A stretch of DNA of 64,000 bases. It comes from Trachythela sp. YZ-2020 (Eukaryota > Cnidaria > Anthozoa > Malacalcyonacea > Clavulariidae). The DNA is taken from assembly GCA_016169945.1 (NCBI GenBank), contig JADLSH010000367.1:1922001-1986000 (forward strand), given 5' to 3'. This document shows, one piece after another, positions 1 to 11,670 of this stretch (position 1 is the first letter of the stretch; every line of letters begins with the position of its first letter). The notes under the pieces are model-generated. The model had not been told where the DNA came from and made no database searches. It saw only the letters and a list, made by a program, of their open reading frames with translations. Made by a program: the position numbers and the translations under genes.

Positions 1-985
1 CACAACCCAGTCGTTGCTGAATACATCATCAATAGTCGGGCTTTGCAGCATGTTTCCAGTCAGAAAGATCTTGGAGTGACCGTTCCTCTGACCTCACATG
101 GTCTATCCACATACACGAACAGATCACCAAAGCAAACCGCATGCTTGGTATGCTGAAACGTTCGCAGTGACAGCTCAAATTAGAGACGTAAACACTCGAC
201 GCATTCTATATCTGACACTAGTTAGATCACACCTTGCCTATGCGTCACAAGTGTGGAGCCCACAAAACGTCAACATGTCATGTGTGGTGATCTAGAAAAA
301 GTTCAAAGGAGGGCAACCAAATACATACTGGCTTTGCCTTTTGAAACTGACATTTCCTATAAAGCAAGACTATTGACATTAAACGTTTTACTACTGGAAT
401 GAGTATCTTGACGTTCTGTTTTTGTTCAAATATACACTACATTATATTACAACTGACCTCGACATTCTGCCTGAACAAACAAATCAAGTCGCGATGAACT
501 TACGGTCGCATAACAGCACTCTCACTATATATCACATACCTAAAACTAGGACTCTATGCCAACAGAACAGTTATGTGGTGAGAATTTCAAGAATATAGAA
601 TACTCTTCCGGATGAATGACGGCTACTGGACTGATATTTCATACGATAACTTCGAGAAACTCCTTTTCAAGTATTACATTACTGCCACAGAGACAATCTT
701 CGATATAGAACATCCAAAGTCGTAGAAAACAATATATCCAAAATGCCATGAAAGACCGTTGAACACTTTGAAGAACTGTTGCTTTTAAGCCCTTGTTTAG
801 TGAACTTTAGAACTCGAATTATATAGTTAGTTTGTGTTGTATATGTCTTGAGTGTACGCATGTGCATGTAAGTTCTGCATTGTGTATACTGTGTCTGTAA
901 ATCCAGGGCATGTGTTGAAGTGTTCCTGTGCCGTTTTGTTCATGTAATCATTGTAGACGGCAAAGTTGATAAATAAAATACATTG
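1..985 (+). mobile_element. 3' fragment of a non-LTR retrotransposon (CR1/jockey-like RT C-terminus)
   Basis: Conceptual translation across several frames gives the region that follows the reverse transcriptase in CR1/jockey-type LINEs. Recognisable pieces are a KDLGVTV-type stretch near 70-90, LVRSHLAYASQVW near 220-260 and RRATKYILAL near 310-345. The frame is broken by stops and small indels, and no continuous ORF exceeds about 65 codons, so this is a dead copy. It continues past the left edge of the window. AT-rich sequence and an AATAAA-like stretch near 970 suggest the 3' end. The clade assignment is only approximate. Confidence 0.7.
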
Positions 986-1230
986 TTATATACCAAGTGT
1001 CAAAGTCCGTCTTTCGTGGCTTTTCATTGGACGAGAGGTCCGCGCGTGGCGGTCCAAAAATCACGATGTTTCTGCGTAACCAATGGCAACGGGCAACAAT
1101 GCATTTATTGTTCCCTTGGGAAAAATACCAAAACCGGAAGTAAATGGTGAAGGCCCATTTTTTACTGTTTTTCTATATTTTAATCGAAATTTTAAGACAA
1201 TTTTTTGTCATTTGACACTTGGTATATAAC
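985..1230. mobile_element. MITE with about 20-bp terminal inverted repeats
   Basis: The stretch begins GTTATATACCAAGTGTCAAA and ends with its exact reverse complement. It has no coding capacity. TA dinucleotides lie at both edges, which would fit a Tc1/mariner-type TA target, but the boundary is ambiguous because the repeat end is itself TA-rich. Confidence 0.6.
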
Positions 1231-1235
1231 AAATC

Positions 1236-1353
1236 ACTTATTTACTGAAATCTCGGGAAAACAGTATGTTATGTGGCCCCTCGACCGCTCGTTCAACAAC
1301 GGCGGTCTCGGGTCCACAAAACACACTGTTTCCCTCGGCGTCAGTAAATAAGT
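1236..1353. repeat. Imperfect inverted repeat (hairpin)
   Basis: CACTTATTTACTGA followed by a GGGAAAACAGT block (1236-1266) is matched in inverted orientation by ACTGTTTCCCTC and GTCAGTAAATAAGTG (1327-1353), with a GC-richer loop of about 60 bp. It lies directly beside the preceding MITE and may be part of a larger foldback element. Confidence 0.5.
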
Positions 1354-1400
1354 GTTACTTATTACCTCTCTCCTCAGCAGAGGTTTCCAACTTTTTGTAA

Positions 1401-1826
1401 ATTCCGTGAGCTTTTCCGTATTTTATGCAAGGAACCGCTGACGAGTGTGTTTGTGGGCGGAACCGCGGAAGAGAAAACGAAACCAACTGGGAGAAACCTC
1501 TGCCAACTTTCGGTGCAAAACGGTGCCAAACCGGCATGTGATCATGCGGCATATCAAAACAACACCCCAAAATCGATCAGAAGTCTTGAAATACTTCATG
1601 TGTCAGATTAATTGCGATATTTTCAAACTCGTCATTGTCGTTGGTTAAGATATTCAGCGATTAGAACCAGCTAGTCAGAAAACGACCCATTTTAGTCAGA
1701 TCACGACCGAAAGTTGTCAGAGGTTTCCTACTTTCCTTGGATTTTTTCTCGTTTTCCCTTGCGCCCATAAACACACTTGTCAGCGGTTCCTCATATAAAA
1801 GTACGGAAAACACGGAAAATTCACGG
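1401..1826. repeat. Foldback repeat with arms of about 120 bp
   Basis: The left arm (about 1401-1527, containing GGAACCGCTGACGAGTGTGT) recurs inverted as the right arm (about 1707-1826) with scattered mismatches. The loop of about 180 bp is unremarkable. No coding sequence is convincing: reading frames on either strand here are short and lack any recognisable domain. Confidence 0.6.
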
Positions 1827-1859
1827 ATTATACCCATACCATTGTCTTAATTATTAGAC

Positions 1860-2470
1860 TGCATTTGGTGCATTTAACGTGATTTTTACCTTATTTATCA
1901 ACATACAAAGAAGTATAATTATATTATGACAGAATGGTATGAAATGGCTCGAAATTAGAGGTAGAACTGTCTTTGGGGAACACTCCATTTAACAATTGCT
2001 TTTGTGTTCAGAGCAATGAAATTGCTTCGTTCTTTACGACTTTAGAAAATCTCGTCCAATTGGAGGATCTCTTCTGAACAGCTACGTAATTACTCAGGTT
2101 TTTAGGCAAATTATCCTGTTAAATACAGTTAACAATAGCTATTGCGATAATAATTCGAATAATTCTTAAAATAACTTACTGTTACTGTCGAAAACAATAT
2201 AATCTCGTCTGATCCGAATTCTTTGCTCCTTCATGGGATAATTTAGCGTCTTAACCTTGAAAGTGGTGAAGAATTTATAGTATATATATCAGTAATAAGC
2301 AATGTATGAAACACAATTCTGCACTATTGATTTATGCACAACAACCTTCGACATTAAAATTTCAACAGAATTCTTTTTGAAACGTTGTTTATTAAGTAGC
2401 CATCTGGCTATAGATTAGCCCTAGATGGTATTTCAGATGGCCGCGCTCATATTCTTGTACTATTGAACTA
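1860..2470. other. Unassigned AT-rich sequence
   Basis: No gene, long repeat or RNA could be recognised here on either strand. Confidence 0.5.
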
Positions 2471-2472
2471 TA

Positions 2473-2724
2473 TACAGGGTGTATCAAAAAAAACGCAACC
2501 TCGGAATTTCCCAAGAAATCCACTTTGTTCTTAAGAACAAAAGATTTTAGGCCCCTGGGAATTTAAAATAGCTTCTAATCGTATTCCAGGAGCATAACTG
2601 TCGAATTACTAATAGGTCGTATTACTATTTTAAATTCCCCAGGGGCCTAAAATCTTTTGTGCTTAAGAACAAAGTGGATTTCTTGGGAAATTCCGAGGTT
2701 GCTTATTTTATTATACACCCTGTA
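2473..2724. mobile_element. IS630/mariner-type MITE (TACAGGGTGTA termini)
   Basis: Terminal inverted repeats of about 100 bp start TACAGGGTGTA and end TACACCCTGTA, and TA dinucleotides flank both ends. The interior is only about 50 bp. The arms match each other closely, including the block AAGAAATCCACTTTGTTCTT. It abuts a second related element on its right and shares the TA between them. Confidence 0.8.
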
Positions 2725-2726
2725 TA

Positions 2727-3164
2727 TACAGGGTGTATAAAAAAAACGCAACCACTTAATATTCTAAGATATTCACTTTGTTTTCAAGCACAATAGGTTT
2801 TAGGTCCCTGGGAATTTAAAATGGCTTGTAATCGCACAAATCAGCTAACAACCGAACAACGAATTTTCATAGTTTTACAGTACAACCGAAATCAAAACAC
2901 AACTGAAGTGCAAAACCTTTTTCGAGCAGGATTTCCTGATCGGGACCCTCCTCACAAAGCGACAATCTTGAGGAACGTCAGGAAATATTCGAGTGAAGGA
3001 ACGAGCCTTAATCTCAACAAAGGTAATTCTGGCAGGCGAAGAACAGCACGATCGGAGGAAAACATTGCCGCTGAATTCCCAGGGGTCTAAAATCTATTGT
3101 GCTTGAAAACAAAGTGAATATCTTAGAATATTAAGTGGTTGCGTTTTTTTTTATACACCCTGTA
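2727..3164 (+). mobile_element. Internally deleted IS630/mariner-type element with transposase N-terminus
   Basis: Inverted repeats of about 95 bp begin TACAGGGTGTATAAAAAAAA and end TACACCCTGTA. The inner parts of the arms (from GCACAATAG to the first CCTGGGAATT) resemble those of the neighbouring MITE but differ in detail, so these are two subfamilies. Between the arms lies the start of a transposase gene. The right arm directly follows codon 89, so the rest of the transposase has been deleted. Confidence 0.8.
2821..3090 (+). pseudogene. Transposase N-terminal domain (DUF4817-like helix-turn-helix), truncated
   Basis: An 89-codon reading frame starts with an ATG inside the left inverted repeat and stops in the right one. 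It contains LTTEQRIFIVLQY near residue 9, FPDRDPPHKATILRNVRKY near residue 38 and SGRRRTARSEENI near residue 70. That order (EQR, FPDR, P-K-TI, SGR-RTARSEENI) is the pattern I know from the DUF4817 helix-turn-helix domain at the N-terminus of animal IS630/mariner-type transposases. The catalytic DDE part is absent. The remnant could bind DNA, but probably cannot move the element unaided. Confidence 0.75.
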
Positions 3165-3208
3165 TATTGTTTTATTTATTATTTTCCGTGTAATTCTTTT
3201 TGAGTAAA

Positions 3209-3475
3209 ATAACCAGCACTTGTGGTGTCGTAGTCACCACGCTTGCCTTTCAAGCTGGGAGACCCGGGTTCAATCCTTGGTCGGACCTCTACTCATGGTC
3301 TTAAAATAATTGAGGAGAAAGTGCTACCTTTACATTGAAATCAGTAAATGGTTAGACTGTCGCGTCTTCTCGGATAAGGGCGTTAAAACCTCGGATCCCC
3401 TATAAACTCAATAAACTCAATAAACTCAATAAAGTGTTGTTGTTGTTGTTGTTATTGTTATTGTTGCTCGTTTAT
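3209..3475 (+). mobile_element. tRNA-derived SINE
   Basis: The head has a tRNA-like organisation: a box-A-like TGGTGTCGTAGTCACCACG near 3219 and a canonical box B, GGGTTCAATCC, near 3267. The body of about 130 bp has no coding content. The tail is three direct copies of ATAAACTCA followed by a (TTG)n run, typical of a SINE 3' end. A Pol III promoter of this sort could drive transcription; the parent LINE is not identified. Confidence 0.8.
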
Positions 3476-3833
3476 ATAAGAATATATCTTGTGATACGAA
3501 AGCTAGTTCGAGAAAAGACAAGCATGCAAAAGTGATATATTCACTTATAGAAATAGGTCGAAAGGTAAACGAATTTGATACCGGATTTACGTAGGTTAAG
3601 GGGTCAAGATCGATTTGAGGAAAATCGTCAGCAATTTGGCTGCCAATAATTGTAGAAATGTACATGTAAAATTCATTTGCGATGTTTTTGTCACCAACAT
3701 TGTGTTGCCGTTAATACTGTTAATTGTTACTTTTGATTTTTTAGTAATATAGTTAGATTTTGTTATTGCAACTTTTACTCTCTAATTGTAAAACACATTG
3801 TAATTCATTTTATGCGATGATGTGTTATTAATT

Positions 3834-3937
3834 AACAATTATTCGCCGAAGGCGAAGTGATTATCGGTGAATATTCACCGAGACGAAGTCGAGGTGAATA
3901 TTCACCATAATCACTGAGCCTGAGGCGAATAATTGTT
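3834..3937. mobile_element. Short palindromic MITE
   Basis: The 104-bp stretch begins ACAATTATTCGCC and ends GGCGAATAATTGT, with an internal inverted pair GGTGAATATTCACC. It has no coding capacity and can fold into a long hairpin. Confidence 0.65.
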
Positions 3938-4975
3938 TTAGTATAAATTTTGCATATGAAATTAAACAACAGCTTTAAATATCAGTTTAAAAATTCAGAA
4001 ATTAAGTTATGTTCAGCCGGTTTACAATTGCTTTATTTTATAGTGTTGCAGTGTTTCTTGTTCGCACGCACTTTCAAAAGTAGTTTCCTTTTTCGAGAAC
4101 AGAACAAAGTTTTTTATCTTACTAAATCTCTGTTTAGAATATAATACACAAGCTAGGACAGGCTGACTGGCTACGTTTGTAGTTGAAAATGTGGAGAAAT
4201 GCTGTACTCAACTTACGAACTTTGTTTTGCGAAAATTTTTCCAAACGACAAGTTGTTTATTTTCAGCCTCAGCAAAACAGAGCATAAAAACACACTTTGC
4301 AAAGAATAGATCAATGCCTATAGGTATGGAAGATAAAATTAATTGTAGCGGTGAATTGACATTTAAAATATATTGTTGAGATTCTGGTTATTCTGTCCTG
4401 AAAAAAACAGTGGGGAAAATACGAAAATTCAACCGAAAAACTGATGATATTATAGCTAGTATACAAATCTCACATGCGAGTTTCGAAAACATAATTATAA
4501 ATATATTGATAAAGCACGACAAAAACAAAACATTTAAAAGTGAATATGTTACCATAGAGAGTCTCGGATAGATACAAATATATATATACAAAGTAAAATG
4601 ATTTAAAAATATTATTAACAGCCAGGTTTTGCCAGCCTTAAAGTATATATTTTTGCTAGGAAACTTGAAAAAAAACGGACAAAGTTTGAAGCGTATCACG
4701 GATGTTTCGGAGTTTTTAGATGATATAAATTGTCAAAAAAAGTTTGATACAAAGTATTTAAAGGCGTCTTACCTTTTATAGAAAAACACTAAACTTTTGT
4801 TCTTCTTTTGGGAGTTTTTTTCATCGTTTAAAAAGGTTTCAAACAACTTTGCCAGGCCATTCTTTTGGAAAGCATTATTTACTAGCAGGCTAGTAAATAA
4901 TGCCTCAGATTTACTAGTGCAATAACCAATCAGAACGCAGGAAAGCTCATTTCGTATGCAAAATTTATACTAAAC
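3938..4975. mobile_element. Putative non-autonomous element of about 1 kb with inverted ends
   Basis: TTAGTATAAATTTTGCATA near 3938 recurs inverted near 4950-4975. A perfect 32-bp palindrome with 15-bp arms (GCATTATTTACTAGC and its complement) sits near the right end at 4872-4903. Small reading frames inside (for example 3950-4144 and 4388-4699) are AT-rich and unlike any family I know. The element limits are uncertain because the matching ends are short. Confidence 0.4.
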
Positions 4976-4994
4976 ATTAATAATGTTTAATAAT

Positions 4995-5251
4995 GTAACG
5001 CAGTCTATATATAGATGTGAATGACTTCGTATTTATACACCATACTCTTGCTCTCACTATGCTCTCACCAAGCGCATGTGGTACAATACAGATATTCATC
5101 CAGACATTCATGAATACAGACATTCAGCGCATCCAGACATTCATGAAGTATATATATATATATATGTGTCTGAGTATTGTACCACATGCGCTTGGTGAGG
5201 GCAAGAGTATGGTGTATAAATACGAAGTCACTCGCATCTAGACTGCGTTAC
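4995..5251. mobile_element. Foldback element immediately upstream of a ribozyme
   Basis: GTAACGCAGTC at the left edge and GACTGCGTTAC at the right edge enclose two arms of about 70 bp that are nearly exact inverted copies (5015-5084 and 5171-5240, including GTGGTACAATAC). The loop holds imperfect direct repeats of CATTCATGAA and an (AT)n run. The right edge is 3 bp from a hammerhead ribozyme, so this foldback may belong to the same retroelement. Confidence 0.65.
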
Positions 5252-5254
5252 AAG

Positions 5255-5298
5255 CTGCACTGACGAGCCGTTGAACGGCGAAACATGCATGTCTGCAG
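5255..5298 (+). ncRNA. Hammerhead ribozyme (type I, very short stem III)
   Basis: All core elements are present in order. Stem I is CTGCA (5255-5259) pairing with TGCAG (5294-5298). The core CTGACGA is at 5260-5266. Stem II (5267-5279) is GCCGT and ACGGC around a TGA loop. GAAA is at 5280-5283. Stem III is CATG/CATG with almost no loop, followed by the cleavage triplet GTC ending at 5293. Hammerheads with minimal stem III are known from Penelope-like retroelements and animal retrozymes. An (AT)n run follows. No reverse transcriptase is visible nearby, so the parent element is unknown. Confidence 0.8.
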
Positions 5299-5299
5299 A

Positions 5300-7730
5300 T
5301 TTGACTATATATATATATATATATACTAATTTGGTTTCGTTGATTATATAAACTTTTGGCAGAGTGCTCAATGGATATCCAGAGCATAATTATATTAATT
5401 AAGATTCAACTACTCAACAAATTTTACTAGGCATCTTTATTACTATTTAGTTTCGTACGACAAGATGTGGCACTAGCTCGTCAGGTTAAATTAACTACTG
5501 TGAACTGACTGTCACGACATTCATCACGACATTCATCGCGTTATTCATCACGCATTCGTCACGTCAATCATCGAGAGATTAAATAAGCAGATAATGGCCA
5601 CATGTGGTGAGCACGCTATCTCCCATCATTTGAAAAGCGTTGAGCTTAAAAATGCTTAGTTCTTTTGGAGCCAATTTATAGATCACAATGTATAAATTTA
5701 AGTTAATGAGACAACACATTAACTTGAGGTTTGTTTTACTATACAACAAGTGGGAAAAGCCGGTCAACACCCACTAAATTCACAAGAAAATATATCTGAT
5801 CAAAGTTCAAAGTATATCCGGACACGTGCAATACGAATGTAATTTGCTCAGCCAATCAAATGACTCTATTGCCAATCATATTTCAATGACCATAGGTAAA
5901 GCGCGCTATACAACGTCAAGCGTGTCACTTTGCCGAATGTTTCAACTGAATAAACACGAAATTTTGCAAGAATAACAATTTACATAATATGCGAAGTGCT
6001 TTGGACGGTGTTATGGACGATGCGAGAACTTAGGCGATTCGAATGCTAAATATGTTGATGCGAGACCTCCTTCGGCACAAGAACAAGACCCAACAAGATT
6101 AATGCGAACATAGACTATCCAGAAGACAACGACGGGCAGCATGGCGAATAACGACGTGGTTTTATATCTACAATCAGAACTCACTGATGCAGAGCAAGCA
6201 TGACAGTTGTGGTATTATTCCTCCCATGGTCCAAGAAATATGCCAGCTCAATTCCGCTATAAAGATAGTACGGACAGACGCCAACCAGTCATCAGATCCG
6301 ACGAACACGACGTGCTGAATATAACACAATTGGTTGCCTCGCATGTGGCCCATGCGGGGCGTCGTAAGTATTGCCAGCAACTGACTCAAACGAAGGTTAT
6401 ATTTCTTTTCAACCAATTTTAGTATATCTCTCAATTGCCATTCGATATCATAGTATTCTGGTATGTATAAATTATAACATGATATATCTCTGTTAAATAA
6501 TATAAAAATTATCCTATTGTTATATTGAGTCCAAAGTTTATATATAAAAATTATCCTATTGTTATATTTGTATTTACCGTAAAATTTTACGGCTATAGAA
6601 AAGAATACCATTATCGTTAAATCGGCAACACGTATTTTGTTAATGAATATTAAATACTACGATAAAATATAGTTCAGTGTTCAGTTGTCAAAATTTGGTT
6701 CGGAATTAGGACACGTGCACTCGAGCGTGCGTTGGCGTATGTTCACGTGAACGTCTGTTAATTGTTCAGGATTATTGCCATCTTGCCATTATATATAATT
6801 TGGGTTAACAGGACGGTATGTCCAATTTGAGCAGTATGTGTCGCACTGGCATTGTCTCATTGTCAATATATTTAGTTCCTGGTTGGCACCACTTCTACTG
6901 ACAGCAAGGTCAAAGTCTTTGAATTATAGCTGATTAACTGTATGTAAGAAAGTTACATCAATGATTTTCAACCAGGAAAGCCTTGATAGGCTATAATTTA
7001 ATTAAAATTTTCATGTAATAAAGGTTTTAAGAACTCAGATTTGCAGCAACAAAAGGGTGGCTGTATGTTGGCAACCTAAGTCGTACCCCAATATTTCACC
7101 AAATGTCCACCACTGTATATTAACCTACTTGATTCTATTGGTATATGCAGTTAAGTCAAAGGCTAAGCTTGTTGTCAAAGTTACTAAAAGATATCATGGA
7201 AATAATGTGGCAGTTCATTATATTTTATTTTCAGATTGCAATTTCTTTATATACTACATAGTATTACCAACATTGTAGACTATGTTCAGATAATATTTCA
7301 TATTAGCTCGTGCAAATCTCAACATGCATGTGACTGCTTTCACTGTTGTGTTCAAGCTTGAGTCGATATAATACATACACCACTGTTATCACAGTTTAGG
7401 GAAGTACAGTTGGTGCCAATTTAATGTTAACCTTTAGAAAACAAATCTCTGATAATCGGGGGTCAAATGAACCTTATATATGATACACAAATCTGTTTGC
7501 TTGTTAATGTATGTAATTCAATTATTCAATCACATTCTCTGTATACTGAACCTGTTGCTGTTCAAATGTAGAGACCTTTTATCGTATAGCTCCGAGTTAC
7601 ATATACCAGACTGTTACGTCAGATGAATTAAAAAAAAAAATTAAATAAAATAGAAAATAACAAAACAAACATGCCTTGTTAGTCAGCTCTGTTTGTCGTG
7701 TTACCAACACTCCAATTATGAACTTGTGAG
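5300..7730. other. AT-rich region without a convincing gene
   Basis: Contents seen: an (AT)n tract near 5310; short imperfect repeats of CACGACATTCATC at 5512-5570; a direct repeat of AAAAATTATCCTATTGTTAT at about 6505 and 6545; and an A-rich tract near 7632. Around 6120-6422 the plus strand has a codon-like stretch (reading STDRRQPVIRSDEHDV) interrupted by stops. It may be a decayed gene but I do not recognise it. Nothing else could be assigned. Confidence 0.4.
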
Positions 7731-7739
7731 ATAAAAAGC

Positions 7740-8312
7740 TTCGTGGGGGAGCTGCTGTATGTCTTGGGCCCCATCCAGGTTTCCTGTACTGCAGGTTTTT
7801 CCTGGCCTCCCTGATATCTCAGCTGTAGTATGAGTGATGGCAATGCTCAAATGGAAGTCAACTATCATCAGGCAAAAGCTGTCTTCTCTATGACTACAGC
7901 TTTGTGGGAGATGGGTTTATTCGTCTATGGGGAATACACTTGCAGTGTATTTGTGGGGTTGAAGTGTTCCAAATGGTCAACTTCATTGCCCATAGACTCA
8001 GATTATTTCATGGAATATAATCAGTCGAATCGTAAGGACTGTCCAAGGGGATTATCACCCATTGGTTCAGGTAATGTCGGAGAGGGTCGCAACCTTGATG
8101 ACAGGGCTCTATCGGGGTTTTTACCCCTAGGGCATTTAGTCTCTCCTAGCGGGTCTCATGTATACCCCCGCGGGATGAAAACATAAGGCTAGAATGAGTC
8201 TTTGGGTTGACCAGAGTATAAATATTGGTTCACTTCAGTCTTCACCCCGAACCCGTTCTCCCACAAATTTGGCGTGTGTTTAATTTAATTACCGGTGAAT
8301 TTTAGTATATAA
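7740..8312 (+). other. Probable 5' region of the downstream LINE
   Basis: This stretch is less AT-rich than its surroundings and leads into the LINE endonuclease reading frame. It contains a 118-codon frame (7830-8186) that matches no ORF1 domain I recognise. It could be LINE 5' UTR, a degenerate ORF1, or unrelated. Confidence 0.35.
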
Positions 8313-11197
8313 TGTGCTTGGATCATTAACGCACAATTTCTAGCCACTGATCGAACTGCTGTCGATATCCAAGACCTACGCTTTGCATGTGTCAACGCCC
8401 GCTCAGTTAGGAACAAGATCGCAGTTATTATTGATCATATGGTTAATAGCTATATCGATATGTGTACCATCACTGAAACATGGTTGAAGGAATGCGACTC
8501 TGTCAGCATTGCTGGATTATCTACTGCTGGTTTTGTTTTTAGATCTTTCCCAAGACAGTCTGGTAGAAATGGTGGTGGCACGGGTATTTTGTGCCGAGAA
8601 TCACTGAATGTGAAATTGAGTGACTGTGGGGAGTGTAATTCGTTTGAATTCTCAGAGTGGAATGTTTGTGTGCACAAGAAAACTATTAAAGTTGTGATAA
8701 TCTATCGACCCCCTTACTCGGAAGATCATCCAGTTCCATCTAATGTGTTCTTCGAAGAATTTGCATCATATTTAGAGAACATCGTGATGTGTCTCGAGGT
8801 ACTGCTGATTACAGGTGATTTTAACTTTCATATCGACTGTCCAAACGATGCGGATGCCAAAAGGTTTGCGGATCTACTGGATACTTTTGGACTCATCCAA
8901 CATATCAATGTACCAACTCATTCATCGGGTCATACGCTCGATTTGATTATTACTAGATCAACCAATGATGTCACAATCACCTCTCCTCTGGCGACATTTG
9001 CTCTGTCGGATCACTCTTTTGTTGAATGTCTGTTGGATATTCCTCGTCCTAACTTCTCAGTTAAGGAGGTTCACTATCGTAAGATCAAACAGATTGACCT
9101 TGAGGCTTTCAAAGCTGATATATGTGCTTCAGACCTATTTAAGGTAACATGGTCAAGTGTAAATGAAATGTCAAAATGCTATGATGTGACTTTACGTTCT
9201 ATTCTCGAAAAACATGCCCCTTTGAAATCGAAAGTTATGACTGTTCGACCTAAAGTTCCCTGGTTCAATGAAAGTCTAAAAAAACTGAAAGCTAAGCGTA
9301 GGAAACTGGAAAGAACCATGCTTAAATCAGGGCTCGAATGTGACAAAGAAGCCTATCGTAATGTCCGTGATGTTTATAGTGCTTTAGTAAATGAAACCAG
9401 GAAAACGTATTATTCCAACGTTATTGACGAATGTGCCGGTGATTCGAAGAAATTGTTCAGAATTGTTAACTCTCTGAGCAATGAACGTCAAGTAAAAGAG
9501 TTACCTTATCACGAAGACCCTTGCATCCTTGCCAATGAGTTTGGTGATTTCTTCTACAAGAAAATTGAACTCGTCAAATCTAAAATTGGCGATACCTCGG
9601 TTAATCCACCTGATGTTTCATTTTACCAGCCTCGAGTAAAATTGGATAAATTTCCCTCGATTACGGAGGATGAAGTTCGGAGGATCATCCTTGAATCTTC
9701 AAATGCTTCCAGCCAATTGGATCCAATTCCTACATCACTGGTTAAACTCTGCTGTCATGAATTAGCCCCAGTCATCACTACAATTGTAAATCTCTCTTTC
9801 TGTGAAGGTATTGTACCCGATCATTGGAAAATAGCGTTGGTACTACCTCTCTTAAAGAAGTTTGGACTTGATCTTATCTTTGAAAATTTCAGGCCTATTA
9901 GCAATTTGCCGTTCGTAGCTAAATCTGCAGAGAAGGCAGCGATTTCTCAGTTATCTGTGCATTGTACTGCAAATGCCCCCTTTCCCAAGAATCAGTCAGC
10001 GTATCGGGAACATCATTCAACCGAAACAGCTTTACTAAAAGTCCAAAATGACATTCTCCTCAGTATGGATCGTCAGGAGATTACGCTTCTTGTCCTAATT
10101 GATCTAAGCGCCGCCTTTGATACCATCGACCATGCGATTCTCCTGGAGACACTTGAAAAAGACTTTGGTGTTATTGGAGATGCACAGAAATGGTTAGCAT
10201 CCTATTTATCTGAGAGAAAGCAGAGGATTTTAATTAATGGCCATAAATCGGATGCTTTCAATCTTGAGTCTGGAGTTCCGCAGGGTAGCTGCCTTGGCCC
10301 TATCCTATTCATACTCTACGTGGCTGGGTTATTTAAGATCATTGACAAACACCTTCCCAATGCACATAGTTACGCTGACGACACCCAAGTTTACCGTTCG
10401 TTTCGACCAGTATCGAAAACTGTGTTGCTGATATCCGTGCTTGGATGCTTTCAAACCGTCTCTTGATCAACGATTCCAAGACTGAGTTTATAATCATCGG
10501 TTCAAAGCAGCAAATGTCGAAGATTCAAGTCAATAAGATCACAGTTGGCGAGTCTACGATCGAATCTGTGGACATGGTGCGTAACCTCGGAACATGGTTT
10601 GACTCCCATATGTCGATGAAAATTCACATTGGGAAAGTGTGTAGTAAAGCGTTCCGCAGCCTCTATAATATTCGACAGATAAGGAAATTCCTCTCGGAAG
10701 AGACAACAAAGATTTTGGTACATGCTTTCGTCACCTCACATCTGGATTATTGTAACTCGTTGCTCTATGGTCTCCCACAATCTCAATATGATCGGCTACA
10801 AAGAGTTCTCAATGCTGCGGCACGCATGGTCTGCCTGATCCCTAAATTCGATCACATTACTCCTGTCTTGATTAATCTTCATTGGCTCCCTGTGCAGTAC
10901 CGTGTGACCTTCAAGATACTGCTCCTGGTGTACAAGGCCCTTCATGCAAAAGCACCATCATACATCTCTAGCCTTTTGACCCCTAAGCCTGCTGGTTGTT
11001 ACGGTCTGCGTTCTGACGACCAGGATTTGCTAATGGTCCCTAAGACAATGAGGAAAACGTTTGGGGATAGAGCCTTTGCTAAGGCAGGCCCCTCCTTGTG
11101 GAACGATCTTCCTGGTGATATTCGTAGGGCATCATCAGTGGAAACTTTTAAAAACCATCTGAAGACCTTTCTTTTTAAAAAGGCATTTCATTTTTAA
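8313..11197 (+). pseudogene. LINE ORF2: endonuclease plus reverse transcriptase, one frameshift
   Basis: The reading frame is open from 8313; the first ATG is at 8439, but the endonuclease motif NARSVRNK lies upstream of it at about 8394, so the true start is missing or further 5'. Endonuclease motifs are ITETWL, TGDFNFHID and ALSDHSFVE. Reverse-transcriptase motifs follow: FRPISNLP, LVLIDLSAAFDTIDH, SGVPQGSCLGPILF and the catalytic SYADDTQVY near 10370. The frame shifts once near 10410 and resumes through 11197, with the L2/CR1 tail LDYCNSLLYGLP and LHWLPVQYRV. It could nick target DNA and reverse-transcribe its own RNA only if the shift were absent, so this copy is likely inactive but young. 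Confidence 0.85.
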
Positions 11198-11365
11198 ATG
11201 CAGTAGCTTTGTAATCATAAGACACTGTTTCTCTATATTTTTAACCTGTATATAGTAGAAATTCATTCATATTTTATCACATTGTTATATTTGAACTTGT
11301 AATGATAGCGCTTTAGAATATTTATAGTTTTAGCGCTTTATAAATGAATAAATTATTATTATTAT
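8313..11365 (+). mobile_element. L2/CR1-type LINE, nearly complete ORF2
   Basis: The element has an apurinic-like endonuclease, a reverse transcriptase and the C-terminal tail typical of the L2/CR1 group, and ends in a short 3' UTR. The 3' end has a small repeated motif (AGCGCTTT twice) followed by AAATGAATAA and an (ATT)n tract at about 11353-11370, the usual end of L2-like elements. The 5' boundary is not defined. No target-site duplication could be recognised. Confidence 0.85.
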
Positions 11366-11670
11366 TATTAATTATAAAAGTATATAAATTTGGATATTTC
11401 AAGCATATATTGAACACTACTTAAAGTATCAAGCAATTTAGACAATACAGACAGAAAATATTACAGAAAATAACAATGATTTTAACCATAAGGCTAAGCC
11501 ATTTTACAAACAAATCATTAATTCAAAAATCCATATTTACCAACGAGATTGAATTAATATATAACGAACAGGAAAATTACCCAAAAATGTGACAATATGT
11601 AGCTCTCATTTGCTCATTACATCATAGAAAAGTATAAACACTTGTTAAATTCTGCTCAAATTTATCATTT
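11366..11670. other. AT-rich spacer
   Basis: No gene or repeat was recognised between the LINE tail and the Polinton-like inverted repeat. Confidence 0.5.

Noticed and set aside
3209..3300. Functional tRNA gene
   Set aside because: Box A and box B are present, but the sequence does not close into an acceptor stem and continues into a SINE body and tail.
5440..5495. Second hammerhead on the minus strand (CTGACGA followed later by GAAAC)
   Set aside because: The sequence between the core motifs does not form a stem II and no matching stem I is seen, so only a tail resemblance is claimed.
6174..6611. 145-codon minus-strand frame
   Set aside because: Low-complexity, AT-rich beginning and no domain. 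The opposite strand looks at least as codon-like, so no gene is called.
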